A stretch of DNA of 64,000 bases from Litorimonas sp051251645 (GCA_051251645.1 JBPOEY010000004.1:192801-256800); one strand, 5' to 3'. Shown: positions 56,157-63,770, counted from the stretch's first letter. Numbers and translations: made by a program. The notes: generated by a model not told the origin, from the sequence alone.

Positions 56157-56897
56157 TTATTGCGACAGCTGATCTGAAATCCTTTTAGTCGTTTCAATCA
56201 ATTCAGCAACTGGTAGCGTTGCAAGCGTTCCTATTTCTGAGATGCAAGGCGCGGTGAGGGACGCTGTTGTTTGTCCGCCCCGCATGATCGGAGCTGAGAT
56301 GTCCGTCACGCCGTCGATAAATCGGCTTTGCTTGCGCATATAGCCGTTTTTCAATGTTGTTTCGGATAGCTGAAGAAATTTGGCTTTGTCGAAATTCCGA
56401 TCAGAGGCCTTTATACGCGTGAGCATCTCTTTTTGCGTATCTTCCAAACACCATGTGTAAATGACCACGCCCGATGATGATCTTGCCAAGAGTTGCCGAT
56501 GTCCAATTCTAACGGAAAATGTGACAGGGCCAGGCGACTCCATGCGCGCAATGACGACGATGTCATCACCCGAATGAATCGCAATATGGCAGGATTGGTG
56601 CGTCAATTGTGAAAATTTACGCATTTCAGGCAAAGCGACTTCCAGCAATGTCGAAACCCGCGGGCGCTCCATACCCAAGGTAAACAGCTTGCGTGTCACG
56701 CGAAACCCGTCATGTCCCTCAGGCTTTTCGATATAGCCTGTTCGGTCCAACTCTTGAACCATCCGGAAGATTTCGCTCTTAGAGCGATCGAGCGCCGTAC
56801 ATATTTCCGACAAAGTCAATGGATCACTTTGTGGCGCTAAGAGTTCGATAATTTCTAAGCCTTTAACAAGCGCCGGGGCTTTGTATTTCGCTTCCAT
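56157..56897 (-). CDS. IclR-family transcriptional regulator
   Basis: 246 residues. N-terminal winged helix-turn-helix (GLEIIELLAPQSDPLTLSEI, KSEIFRMVQELDRTGYIEK) and a C-terminal effector domain (LARSSSGVVIYTWCLE, VTDISAPIMRG). IclR proteins often control sugar-acid or aromatic catabolism and bind a pathway intermediate. As the only DNA-binding regulator inside the degradation locus it is the best candidate to sense fucose or a keto-deoxy acid. A perfect palindrome (56973-56994) lies 76 bp ahead of its start. Repressor or activator cannot be told. Confidence 0.93.
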   Translation of the reverse strand: MEAKYKAPALVKGLEIIELLAPQSDPLTLSEICTALDRSKSEIFRMVQELDRTGYIEKPEGHDGFRVTRKLFTLGMERPRVSTLLEVALPEMRKFSQLTHQSCHIAIHSGDDIVVIARMESPGPVTFSVRIGHRQLLARSSSGVVIYTWCLEDTQKEMLTRIKASDRNFDKAKFLQLSETTLKNGYMRKQSRFIDGVTDISAPIMRGGQTTASLTAPCISEIGTLATLPVAELIETTKRISDQLSQ

Positions 56898-57410
56898 TTC
56901 AGTGTCCTTCTATCGTCTATGCATCGTCATTATCAGCTATCCAAAATGATCCAGAGATGACCAACTTTTTCGAGACGTTTGCGAACAAACGTCTAGTTTC
57001 GATATTTACAAAAGTCCATATTTAAACTGATTGTTTTATATATAATCGAGAATTCAGCGGTGATAATTGCGCCTTTTCAACCTAAGCTTCTGTTCCGCTA
57101 TGCAGCTACTACAGGTCGTTGCCCAGTCATTAATCTCAAACTACGTGGTTTTCTGGCAGAATCGACGTCTTTTTTAGACTTTCAGTTATAAACCAGATGA
57201 TGTCGAGTTTAACGCGTGCGCCACTAGGTAACGGGCGGATATTTCTTATAGGAAACGTTACTTTAAATATGATAGTCTGCAAAGTAGACGTCTGGCAAGT
57301 ATATTTGCCTATTGTAGCAGGTCAGTTTGACCGCAATCAGCATACATAAATCAAATTATGGATAAAGCACTTGGCGGAAGAGACACAACTTGGGATTTTG
57401 GAATTCATAA
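56898..57410. promoter_or_regulatory. 513-bp divergent control region between IclR and FGE genes
   Basis: No coding frame is supported. It contains the 9-bp-arm palindrome at 56973-56994, TTGTTTTATATATAA at 57031-57045 (reverse of the AT-rich words at 14361 and 24611) and AGACGT-containing words around 57280. Likely holds promoters for both flanking genes. Confidence 0.45.
56973..56994. promoter_or_regulatory. Perfect palindrome, candidate IclR operator
   Basis: AGACGTTTG, spacer CGAA, CAAACGTCT: a perfect 9-bp-arm inverted repeat centred about 86 bp upstream of the IclR start codon. Size and symmetry suit a dimeric regulator such as IclR acting on its own promoter. Confidence 0.55.
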
Positions 57411-58331
57411 ATGCACAACACACCAAAACCACTTGCGATATATTTGAGCCTTGCCGTCCTTTCAGGGTGTGGAGCCACTGACAATGCCGAGATAACGTTT
57501 GTTGACAGTCCAGCGCTCACCACATGCCTCGCTGATGACCTCTCGACACCCTCGATACCTGCAGGCACGGCGAACATCGGATCAAACAATGCTTATGTTG
57601 AAGAGCGCCCAGTGAGACAGGTCACTATTCGCGCATTCAATATTGATCCGACGGAAGTTACAAATGCTCAATTTGCGGAATTCGTTATGGCGACAGACTA
57701 TGTCACGTCGGCTGAGAAAATTCAGCCCGGGTTTGATATGCCTGGTTCTGCCGTTTTTGTGCCGCCAGATGTAACGCATCCAAGCTGGTGGCGTTTTGTC
57801 GAAGGAGCGAGTTGGCGCCACCCGGAAGGTCCGGATAGCTCAATCATGGGGCGTGACAATTTTCCCGTCGTTCATGTGTCGCATGAAGACGCTCAAGCCT
57901 ATGCGACTTGGAAAGGCCGGGCTTTACCATCAGAAGCCCAATGGGAATATGCGGCAAAGGCAGGGACTAACACGCGCTACATGTGGGGCGAGACCCGAAC
58001 TATTGAGGGTGAGGAACAGGCCAATACATGGCAGGGTGCGTTTCCGATTCAAAACACAAATGATGATGGCTACCTTCGGCGCTCGCCTGTCGGCTGTTAT
58101 TCGCCAAACGCTTTTGGCCTCTACGACATGGTTGGCAATGTTTGGGAATGGACGAATACAATTTATCGAGAAAGCGAGTCCGAGCCGGTCTATGTGATCA
58201 AAGGAGGGTCATTTCTTTGCGCGGAAAATTACTGCCGCCGTTATCGTCCCGCAGCACGGCAGCCTCAAGAGGCCGGTTTTCCCACAAACCATATCGGGTT
58301 CAGGACTGTCAGTTCTACGAAGATCGAGTAG
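57411..58331 (+). CDS. Formylglycine-generating enzyme (SUMF1/FGE family), lipoprotein
   Basis: 306 residues. Lipobox LSGC (Cys20) predicts a periplasmic or outer-membrane-anchored enzyme. FGE-sulfatase domain: FNIDPTEVTNAQFAEFV, FPVVHVSHEDAQAYATW, ALPSEAQWEYAAKAG, GLYDMVGNVWEWT. The two catalytic cysteines of true FGE are present and correctly spaced (FLCAENYC, Cys270 and Cys275), followed by RRYRPAAR and GFRTV, unlike many FGE-like proteins that lack them. It should convert the Cys of CxPxR motifs to formylglycine and so activate the eight sulfatases of this locus. The export signal is unusual for a bacterial FGE. Confidence 0.9.
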   Translation: MHNTPKPLAIYLSLAVLSGCGATDNAEITFVDSPALTTCLADDLSTPSIPAGTANIGSNNAYVEERPVRQVTIRAFNIDPTEVTNAQFAEFVMATDYVTSAEKIQPGFDMPGSAVFVPPDVTHPSWWRFVEGASWRHPEGPDSSIMGRDNFPVVHVSHEDAQAYATWKGRALPSEAQWEYAAKAGTNTRYMWGETRTIEGEEQANTWQGAFPIQNTNDDGYLRRSPVGCYSPNAFGLYDMVGNVWEWTNTIYRESESEPVYVIKGGSFLCAENYCRRYRPAARQPQEAGFPTNHIGFRTVSSTKIE

Positions 58332-58383
58332 CGTACGATTTTTGAAATCTTTCAGTTGATGTGCCCCTAACTTTGTAGACACT

Positions 58384-59027
58384 GTCTGACGTCAGCGCCC
58401 ATGGCACAGATTTAAGCCTGGGCTAAGAGAGACTCTGCTCACCTCCATCCTTATGGAGTGAAGCATGAGACAGACCAGAACGACGGCCGGAGAGCGGGCA
58501 ATTAAAGACATCAAGCGTAAAACGCGCAAGCAGTACTCGGCTGAGGAGAAGATCCGCATCGTGCTGGATAGCCTGCGCGGCAAGGACAGCATTGCTGAGC
58601 TTTGTCGTAAGGAAGGCATCTCCCAAGGCGTTTATTACAAATGGTCCAAAGACTTTATGGAAGCCGGTAAGAAGCGTCTCGCCGGAGACATTGTCCACCA
58701 AGCCAACACCTCTGAAGTTAAGGGCCTTCGGTCCGAAGCGCGTGAGCTCAAGGAGTGCGTTGCTGAGCTAACCCTAGAAAACCGCCTGCTTACGTCAGCG
58801 CCCTTGGGGTGAAAAAAGCATGATCGGGGATGGGGGCGACGACGAATGAGATACCCAGCCTCAGAGAAACTCGAGATCATCCGTCTGGTAGAGCGCTCAA
58901 AGCAACCCGCTAAATGGACACTCGACAAGCTCGGTGTGCCACGACGGACGTTCTATCGTTGGTATGATCAATACCTTTGTTACGGGGAGGGCGGGCTCGC
59001 CGACCGCGCGCCACGTCCGGGTCGTGT
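58384..59027 (+). mobile_element. Truncated IS3-family element (left part)
   Basis: The left part of an IS that starts with a terminal sequence around 58384 (TGTCTGACGTCAGCGCCC) and carries OrfA and the beginning of OrfB on the plus strand, then is broken at 59027 by a second IS. The terminal ~58 bp resemble, base for base over most positions, the sequence at 63781-63839 ahead of the transposase remnant near the window end. Confidence 0.75.
58465..58812 (+). pseudogene. IS3-family transposase OrfA (disrupted at 3' end)
   Basis: 115 residues with the helix-turn-helix of IS3 OrfA (YSAEEKIRIVLDSLRGKDSIAELCRKEGISQGVYYKW) and a leucine/glutamate-rich coiled coil. The normal C-terminal end KKSMIGDGGDDE still exists downstream in another frame (58813-58848), separated by a 20-bp insertion (ACGTCAGCGCCCTTGGGGTG at 58792-58811) that brings in a different stop. 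So the copy is inactive. Confidence 0.8.
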
Positions 59028-59043
59028 TGACCTGCCCCTATGA
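58846..59043 (+). pseudogene. IS3-family transposase OrfB, truncated by a second IS
   Basis: The first ~60 residues of OrfB (RYPASEKLEIIRLVERS, LDKLGVPRRTFYRWYDQYL, LADRAPRPGRV) are intact; the family continues with a DDE catalytic domain, which is missing. The frame runs into the terminus of the IS at 59028 and stops in it. The rest of the gene is not found on the other side of that IS. Confidence 0.8.
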
Positions 59044-59111
59044 GGTGGTCCGCCATGTAAGTTAGAGTTTGGCGGTTTGAGGTGCTTGGTTTGGGTGGTC
59101 CGGGTTCAGTG

Positions 59112-59957
59112 TTAGAATCCAGCGGCCATTTCCCTATCATCCCTGTGGCACAGGGATGATAAATTTGCAAATTCTCGCGGCGTTTGCCCTTTGTGAGCCA
59201 TGTGAGGTCTACTCTCATTGTAGTGCCTCCGCCAAGCCTCTGCTAGACGTTTAGCCTCGGCGACCGAGTGGAACCAGTTCACATTGAGAAGTTCATCTCG
59301 GACCGATCCGTTGAACGACTCGATGTGAGCATTGTCCGTCGGTGTTCCTGGCCGGGAGAAGTCTAGCCTCACCTTGTGGCTGTAAGCCCAGAGGTCCATG
59401 ATCTGACCGGTGAACTCCGCGCCATTGTCGCAGAAGACCGCCTTTGGCTTTCCATGGAGGTAGACGAGACGGTTCAGGGTATTAGCCACATTCTCACCGC
59501 GAAGACGATGACCGACTTCGATGGCCAAGGCTTTGCGGGTAAACACGTCGATCACCGTAAGCAGCCGGATCTTCGCGCCGCTCGCCAGTTGGTCAGACAT
59601 GAAGTCCATGCTCCACGCATCATTAGGCTTTGTTGGCAGAGGGCGTGCCGATCGATGGGCTGACATCTTGCGCCGACGGGGCCGTTTACGCCGTAAACAC
59701 AGACCTTCCTCGCGATAGAGCCGGTACACGACATGCTTCCCGACGTCCCAACCTTCGCGCTTCAGCATGATGTGGATCCGTCTGTAGCCGTAACGGATGT
59801 GCGTCTGACTGATCTCGCGTATCCGCAGGCGGAGTTCTGTTCGTGGATCGCTCGTCAACGGCTTACGTTGCGTAGACCGGTGCTGACGCGTCAGACCACA
59901 GGCTCTCCGCTGGCTGTAACGGTGGGTCTGCACCACGTAGTCGACAACCTGTTTCAT
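59112..59957 (-). CDS. IS3-family transposase OrfB (DDE catalytic part)
   Basis: 281 residues. The N-terminal part is HTH-like (QTHRYSQRRACGLTRQHRST), followed by the integrase core with DDE residues: Asp in DAWSMDFMSD, Asp in AVFCDNGAEF, and Glu in DNAHIESFNG; RPHMAHKGQTPREF marks the C-terminus. Normally made as an OrfAB fusion by -1 frameshifting, the slippery run A6G being at 59975-59981 (minus strand). Appears intact. Confidence 0.92.
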   Translation of the reverse strand: MKQVVDYVVQTHRYSQRRACGLTRQHRSTQRKPLTSDPRTELRLRIREISQTHIRYGYRRIHIMLKREGWDVGKHVVYRLYREEGLCLRRKRPRRRKMSAHRSARPLPTKPNDAWSMDFMSDQLASGAKIRLLTVIDVFTRKALAIEVGHRLRGENVANTLNRLVYLHGKPKAVFCDNGAEFTGQIMDLWAYSHKVRLDFSRPGTPTDNAHIESFNGSVRDELLNVNWFHSVAEAKRLAEAWRRHYNESRPHMAHKGQTPREFANLSSLCHRDDREMAAGF

Positions 59958-60241
59958 GAGCGAAGGCCGGGAAACTTTTTTGACAGCACATCTTGGAGGA
60001 CGGCTTTGTCCAAGCTGAGCTCAGCGACCAGCTTCTTCAGACGGGCATTCTCGTCGGCCAGCTGCTTCAGCTCCCGAACCTGATCCAATTCCAAACCGGC
60101 GTATTTCTTCTTCCACCGGTAGTAGGTCTGCTCCGTAATGCCCATCTGTCGGATCAAGTCCGCAACCGGCAGGCCCAGCTCTGCTTGCTTGAGAGCGGCC
60201 ACAATCTGCTCCGTGGAATATCGTCTTCTCGTCTTTGCCAT
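59954..60241 (-). CDS. IS3-family transposase OrfA
   Basis: 95 residues: helix-turn-helix (YSTEQIVAALKQAELGLPVADLIRQMGITEQTYYRWKKKY) and leucine-zipper-like C-terminal helix (QLADENARLKKLVAEL). Overlaps OrfB by 4 bp. The slippery A AAA AAG lies in its last codons (LSKKF), the standard IS3 frameshift site. Confidence 0.92.
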   Translation of the reverse strand: MAKTRRRYSTEQIVAALKQAELGLPVADLIRQMGITEQTYYRWKKKYAGLELDQVRELKQLADENARLKKLVAELSLDKAVLQDVLSKKFPGLRS

Positions 60242-60443
60242 AGGTCAGTTCCTTTCTTTGAAGAAACCGCTGCAAAACTAACACCAAAAATGGACCACTC
60301 TCACCAGACCACGTCAGGTTGTGAACGTCCCGTTGGACTGTCCGGAACGGAGTGTAGGCCAGTCCATCAAGACATGGCAAAATGGTTTCCGGCGCTGGCG
60401 ATCTATCATGGATAGGAGTAGGCTCAAAATTTAGAACCTCAAA

Positions 60444-61448
60444 TCATTCATCTTTCGTCACAAGGTGGGGCCAAACGAGCGGATAATCCTCAACATCAAG
60501 ACGATCCCCATTTTTAGGCTGTCCGGTCGTATATTGTTGTTCAATCGCGCCCGGCTTGTCGAAATATCGTATATCGTCACCACAATATCGAAACGACATC
60601 GCACGCCGCCCTCGGGATGGAGACAGGTTGCCGCCGGAGCCGTGAACCGTCATGACATGGTGGATGATCACGTCACCCGGTTCGCAATCAAAGCCAATGA
60701 TGTCATAATCGCTCCGATGGCCTTCGATGTCAGGGAGTTTCTCATAGGGCGAAACGGGACTAGCCGACTGTGCAAAAAATATGCTCGGCGCGTAAGTCTG
60801 GTTCCAAAGGTGTGAGCCCCGCACATATTCCATGCGCCCATTCTCTGCATTAACCGGATCCAAGGGTATCCAAATTATGCAGCACTTCTCACCTTCAATT
60901 TGGAAATAGCTCCAGTCCTGGTGAAAGACGGTGCGCTGCGGTGTCAGCGGTGATTTGACGAAGGTCGTATCTTCCCAGAAATGCGTGAACTCAGATTGCA
61001 ACAGCTCCGTTGCAATGCGCGGCAATAGCGAGTGAAATGCCACGTCGCGAATAGCCTGATGAAAACGCCATCCAGCCGCATCGTGAAAGAAAGACCCGGT
61101 AGCAGACAGGCCGTCTGGCAAGGTATCGCGCAAGGGCCGGGCGTCCGGATCCGTCTCGACGATGAAACGCAGCAGCTCCATGTCAAACCGCTCTGATCCG
61201 CCCACATTCAAGTCCGATGTTTCGCCCGAGAAGGCTTGTTTCTGCATGGCTTCAAAATCGTAGGATGATTTCGACGTTGCAGCGGACGCCATTTGCGCGG
61301 CAACACTGCCGCGCAGCTTTTCGATTTCCGCGGACGTGATGACGCCTTTGATATGGGCAACACCATCTCGCTGATAATCGAGGCGCGCTTTTTCTATATC
61401 GAAGCTGGCGTTGCCGTCAGCCGAGTCAAATTTCCAGGCCAGTCCCAA
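60444..61448 (-). CDS. Phytanoyl-CoA dioxygenase (PhyH) family protein
   Basis: 334 residues, cytoplasmic. Fe(II)/2-oxoglutarate dioxygenase residues: His176-x-Asp178 in VFHQDWSYF, distal His269 in MTVHGSGG, and the 2-oxoglutarate Arg in GRRAMSFRY. Last gene of a minus-strand run luxR-luxI-small ORF-phyH. PhyH genes sit behind luxI in several sphingomonads and other alphaproteobacteria, where they may modify the acyl-homoserine lactone or an acyl precursor. The true substrate is unknown. Confidence 0.9.
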   Translation of the reverse strand: MGLAWKFDSADGNASFDIEKARLDYQRDGVAHIKGVITSAEIEKLRGSVAAQMASAATSKSSYDFEAMQKQAFSGETSDLNVGGSERFDMELLRFIVETDPDARPLRDTLPDGLSATGSFFHDAAGWRFHQAIRDVAFHSLLPRIATELLQSEFTHFWEDTTFVKSPLTPQRTVFHQDWSYFQIEGEKCCIIWIPLDPVNAENGRMEYVRGSHLWNQTYAPSIFFAQSASPVSPYEKLPDIEGHRSDYDIIGFDCEPGDVIIHHVMTVHGSGGNLSPSRGRRAMSFRYCGDDIRYFDKPGAIEQQYTTGQPKNGDRLDVEDYPLVWPHLVTKDE

Positions 61449-61489
61449 AGTTAAAATCCTTTTTGAAATTACGGAGGAGTCTTATCCGC

Positions 61490-61741
61490 TCATTTGGACA
61501 ATATGGTCTCGGACAGAGCGATACAGACAGAGGTCAGACACTGTTCCACAAGGTGTTGATGATCGCCCAGTGATAAAAGTGTCCTGAGGTCATCCAGAAG
61601 AACTTCACCTTCCAAAGTTGGGTGGACAACGCTGGGCTGAACCAGCCCTTTAGACGCTTGCCTATCCCAGTATTTTTGCAAGGCTTCGATATGAGCGATG
61701 TCGTCCGGTTTAACGGCGACATGTGTTGGTGCTTCGGACAT
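61490..61741 (-). CDS. Small conserved-type protein between luxI and phyH
   Basis: 83 residues, no signal or membrane segment, mainly helical and acidic. Its ATG shares a base with the luxI stop (TAATG), so it is translationally coupled. Motifs are not recognised: VKPDDIAHIEALQKYWDRQASKGLVQ, then a leucine-rich C-terminal half. Similar small ORFs in this position are known from other alphaproteobacterial luxI-phyH clusters; function unknown. Confidence 0.75.
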   Translation of the reverse strand: MSEAPTHVAVKPDDIAHIEALQKYWDRQASKGLVQPSVVHPTLEGEVLLDDLRTLLSLGDHQHLVEQCLTSVCIALSETILSK

Positions 61742-62385
61742 TACGCAACCTCCCTTACTTGGCGTTCTCTCATTGGATCTTGATAGCGCGACACCGGGCT
61801 GGCCTGTTTGGACCAGCGGGCCACTTTCAAAAGACCCTCCGCATTCATTTCAGAAATTGCGGCGATATATTCCTTCTGATCGTCTTCGTAGAATTGGGCC
61901 GGACCGAGCGGTCTTGTATTCCAGAGCGACAGCGACAGACCGTAGAGACGCTTTCGCGCCAGCCAGGTGGTCTGCTCGATCCCGTGGTCGATGCACCATT
62001 CATTGACCGCCTGCGTCACCAGCATCCAGGCGCGCATAAACTCCTGCTGGGTCTTGCCGCGGCGCTCGACCAGATAGCGCGAGAAATGGATGATGGTGTC
62101 CGATTGCGGGACCCCGCTCACGCATTGCTGCGGAAAGACCTCAGTCAGGAGATGCGGGCGGCTCGTGGGGTTAAGCCGCCCGCAGGCTCCTACGGAGCCA
62201 TCAGGGTTGAAATAGAGCACGTAAACTGTGTCAGGATAGTCGAACTCGTCCTTGTCATAGCCGTCTTCTGGTGCGCCAATATTCCAGCCCATTTCCTGAA
62301 CGGCGGCGCGGTAACGCATTCGGTGCATGTCATGCAGTGCGTCTTCGAAAAGATGTCTATTATGTTGATCGACAATTTCCAGCAT
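61741..62385 (-). CDS. luxI: Acyl-homoserine-lactone synthase, LuxI family
   Basis: 214 residues. Autoinducer-synthase features: RMRYRAAVQEMGW (Arg24, Trp34), EFDYPDTVYVLYF (Asp49), GRLNPTSRPHLLTEVF (Arg70) and the FSRYLV block (Arg103). The acidic residue that usually precedes this block (E-x-S-R) is His100 here. GGGGAG precedes the ATG by 5 nt and is part of a small hairpin CCCC-AAAA-GGGG (62393-62404). It lies 85 bp after the LuxR gene on the same strand. Signal type cannot be told. Confidence 0.9.
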   Translation of the reverse strand: MLEIVDQHNRHLFEDALHDMHRMRYRAAVQEMGWNIGAPEDGYDKDEFDYPDTVYVLYFNPDGSVGACGRLNPTSRPHLLTEVFPQQCVSGVPQSDTIIHFSRYLVERRGKTQQEFMRAWMLVTQAVNEWCIDHGIEQTTWLARKRLYGLSLSLWNTRPLGPAQFYEDDQKEYIAAISEMNAEGLLKVARWSKQASPVSRYQDPMRERQVREVA

Positions 62386-62392
62386 CGCAGCT

Positions 62393-62404
62393 CCCCTTTT
62401 GGGG
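62393..62404 (-). promoter_or_regulatory. Hairpin covering the luxI ribosome site
   Basis: On the luxI mRNA the sequence reads CCCC AAAA GGGG followed by AG and the start codon region. The GGGG arm is the core of the Shine-Dalgarno, so folding would hide it. Confidence 0.45.
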
Positions 62405-62470
62405 GCAGACTGAAATACTTAAGCCAGCTCGCCCATACGCAGAACTGGGTATTGACGCGGACGACCGTGC

Positions 62471-63226
62471 CTAGGGCAGGATCTGTCCATGACGCAGCGC
62501 GATGGTCACGGCATGCGTCTTATTCATGGCATGGGTCTTTTCGATGATATTGCGCAGATGCTTGTGTACGGTGGATTCCGCAATGCCGTAGATTTTACCG
62601 ATCTCCCACGCCGTTTTACCGACAGCTGTGAAGGTCAGAACATCCACCTCGCGTTTGGTAAGAGGGACGATCGGCATCTCTTCGCCAATATCCAGCAGCC
62701 GCAACATCCGGCTATACGCATGGATAGCCACGACATCGAGGCGCGCTAGCGTCTCCTCGCTGGGGCGCTCGTCATAGCTCATGGAGACAATGCCGAGCGG
62801 GAGATTGCCCGCCGTGATGGGAACGGCAATCCCGGCTTTTAATTCAAAATCCCGGCCCCGATCGAGAATGCCGCGTCCGACCCGGTCGGCCTGCTGCCAG
62901 GCCGTTTCCCAATCAAACGATGTTCGCGATCTGAGCGCGAGCCGAGCAATCGGATCGTGAAATACATAGTCGTTGTCGATCCATTCCTGACTATACTCGT
63001 CCGGCCAGTCTGCCATGCCGAAATGGGAGACCTTTCCACCTTGCGCGACCGGGTTGGCCACTTTTCCGATGAGCAGAGAGGTCCCGCCAATGGCGGTCGT
63101 AAACCGGCGGGAGGCCTCGAACACGTCCTGGACCGTCTCGCTGACCTCAACCTCATCAATGGCGCGCAGCGCAAATTCCCACGCCTCTTGACTGGCCTTG
63201 GAAAAAGGTGCGTGATCAGACCTCAC
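62471..63226 (-). CDS. luxR: LuxR-family autoinducer-responsive regulator
   Basis: 251 residues from a GTG at 63226; the frame is open to 63391, but that part overlaps the divergent XRE gene and exceeds the usual ~240-residue length (ATG at 63328 is an alternative). N-terminal autoinducer-binding domain (WPDEYSQEWIDNDYVFHDPIA with the conserved Trp, Tyr and Asp; GIAVPITAGNLPLGIVSM). C-terminal LuxR helix-turn-helix (LTKREVDVLTFTAVGKTAWEIG, AESTVHKHLRNIIEK). Lies immediately upstream of luxI, the standard arrangement. Confidence 0.9.
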   Translation of the reverse strand: MRSDHAPFSKASQEAWEFALRAIDEVEVSETVQDVFEASRRFTTAIGGTSLLIGKVANPVAQGGKVSHFGMADWPDEYSQEWIDNDYVFHDPIARLALRSRTSFDWETAWQQADRVGRGILDRGRDFELKAGIAVPITAGNLPLGIVSMSYDERPSEETLARLDVVAIHAYSRMLRLLDIGEEMPIVPLTKREVDVLTFTAVGKTAWEIGKIYGIAESTVHKHLRNIIEKTHAMNKTHAVTIALRHGQILP

Positions 63227-63368
63227 AGGGCTGCTCGCCCGCGACAAATAAATTGGCGTAGACGACGCCCGGCCATCATGGTCCAAGACAGTTGAATGTA
63301 ATAACCCCAGCCCACATAGTGTAAACATTCCGTGAATTTGATAAAACAGTCCAGTGGATAATGAAACT

Positions 63369-63770
63369 ATGACAGGCCCCAGAGACGCCAATATTGTTGA
63401 TCAGCATGTCGGAGCCCGCCTCCGTCTTCGGCGCATGCAATTGGGACTATCCCAATCGGCCTTGGGCGAGAAAATCGGAGTCACCTTTCAGCAAGTGCAA
63501 AAATATGAGCGGGGTAACAATAGAATCGGCGCCTCTCGGCTTTGGGCGATTAGCGAAGTCTTGAGCGTCCCAATAGAATGGTTTTTCGAGGGGCTAGTCG
63601 CTTCAAGCACCAATGAGGCGCATTCTTTAGCGAGCGACCCATTCAAGCAGCTTATGGGGACCAACGACGGAATGAAGTTCGCCAAGGCCATTAATGCGAT
63701 TCCGCCGGGGGACGTGCGTCGACAGGTTCTACAATTTGCACGGACACTCGGCGAGATTGTCGATGACTGA
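63369..63770 (+). CDS. XRE-family (Cro/CI-type) transcriptional regulator
   Basis: 133 residues from the ATG at 63369 (a GTG at 63354 is also in frame). Helix-turn-helix_3 domain: VGARLRLRRMQLGLSQSALGEKIGVTFQQVQKYERGNNRIGASRLWAI, then a short C-terminal acidic part. This compact form is common in alphaproteobacteria. Divergent from luxR with overlapping 5' ends, so each probably affects the other's transcription. Ends just ahead of an IS remnant. Confidence 0.88.
   Translation: MTGPRDANIVDQHVGARLRLRRMQLGLSQSALGEKIGVTFQQVQKYERGNNRIGASRLWAISEVLSVPIEWFFEGLVASSTNEAHSLASDPFKQLMGTNDGMKFAKAINAIPPGDVRRQVLQFARTLGEIVDD

Larger units (their letters stand above)
59028..60316 (-). mobile_element. IS3-family insertion sequence, complete
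   Basis: About 1,289 bp. The outer ends are imperfect inverted repeats: TGACCTGCCCC...TGAGGTGGTCC at 59028 and, read from the other end, TGACGTGGTCT...TGAGAGTGGTCC ending at 60316. Inside are OrfA and OrfB on the minus strand with the usual frameshift overlap. It interrupts the OrfB of another IS3 element. No clean target duplication is visible at its two flanks. A second copy of its left end is at 63925. Confidence 0.85.

Noticed and set aside
59028..60316. Target-site duplication around the complete IS
   Set aside because: Flanking bases at the two ends do not match; the right flank is part of another IS-related sequence.
63227..63391. Full-length upstream frame of luxR
   Set aside because: Overlaps the XRE gene and gives a protein longer than LuxR family norms; start uncertain, GTG at 63226 preferred.
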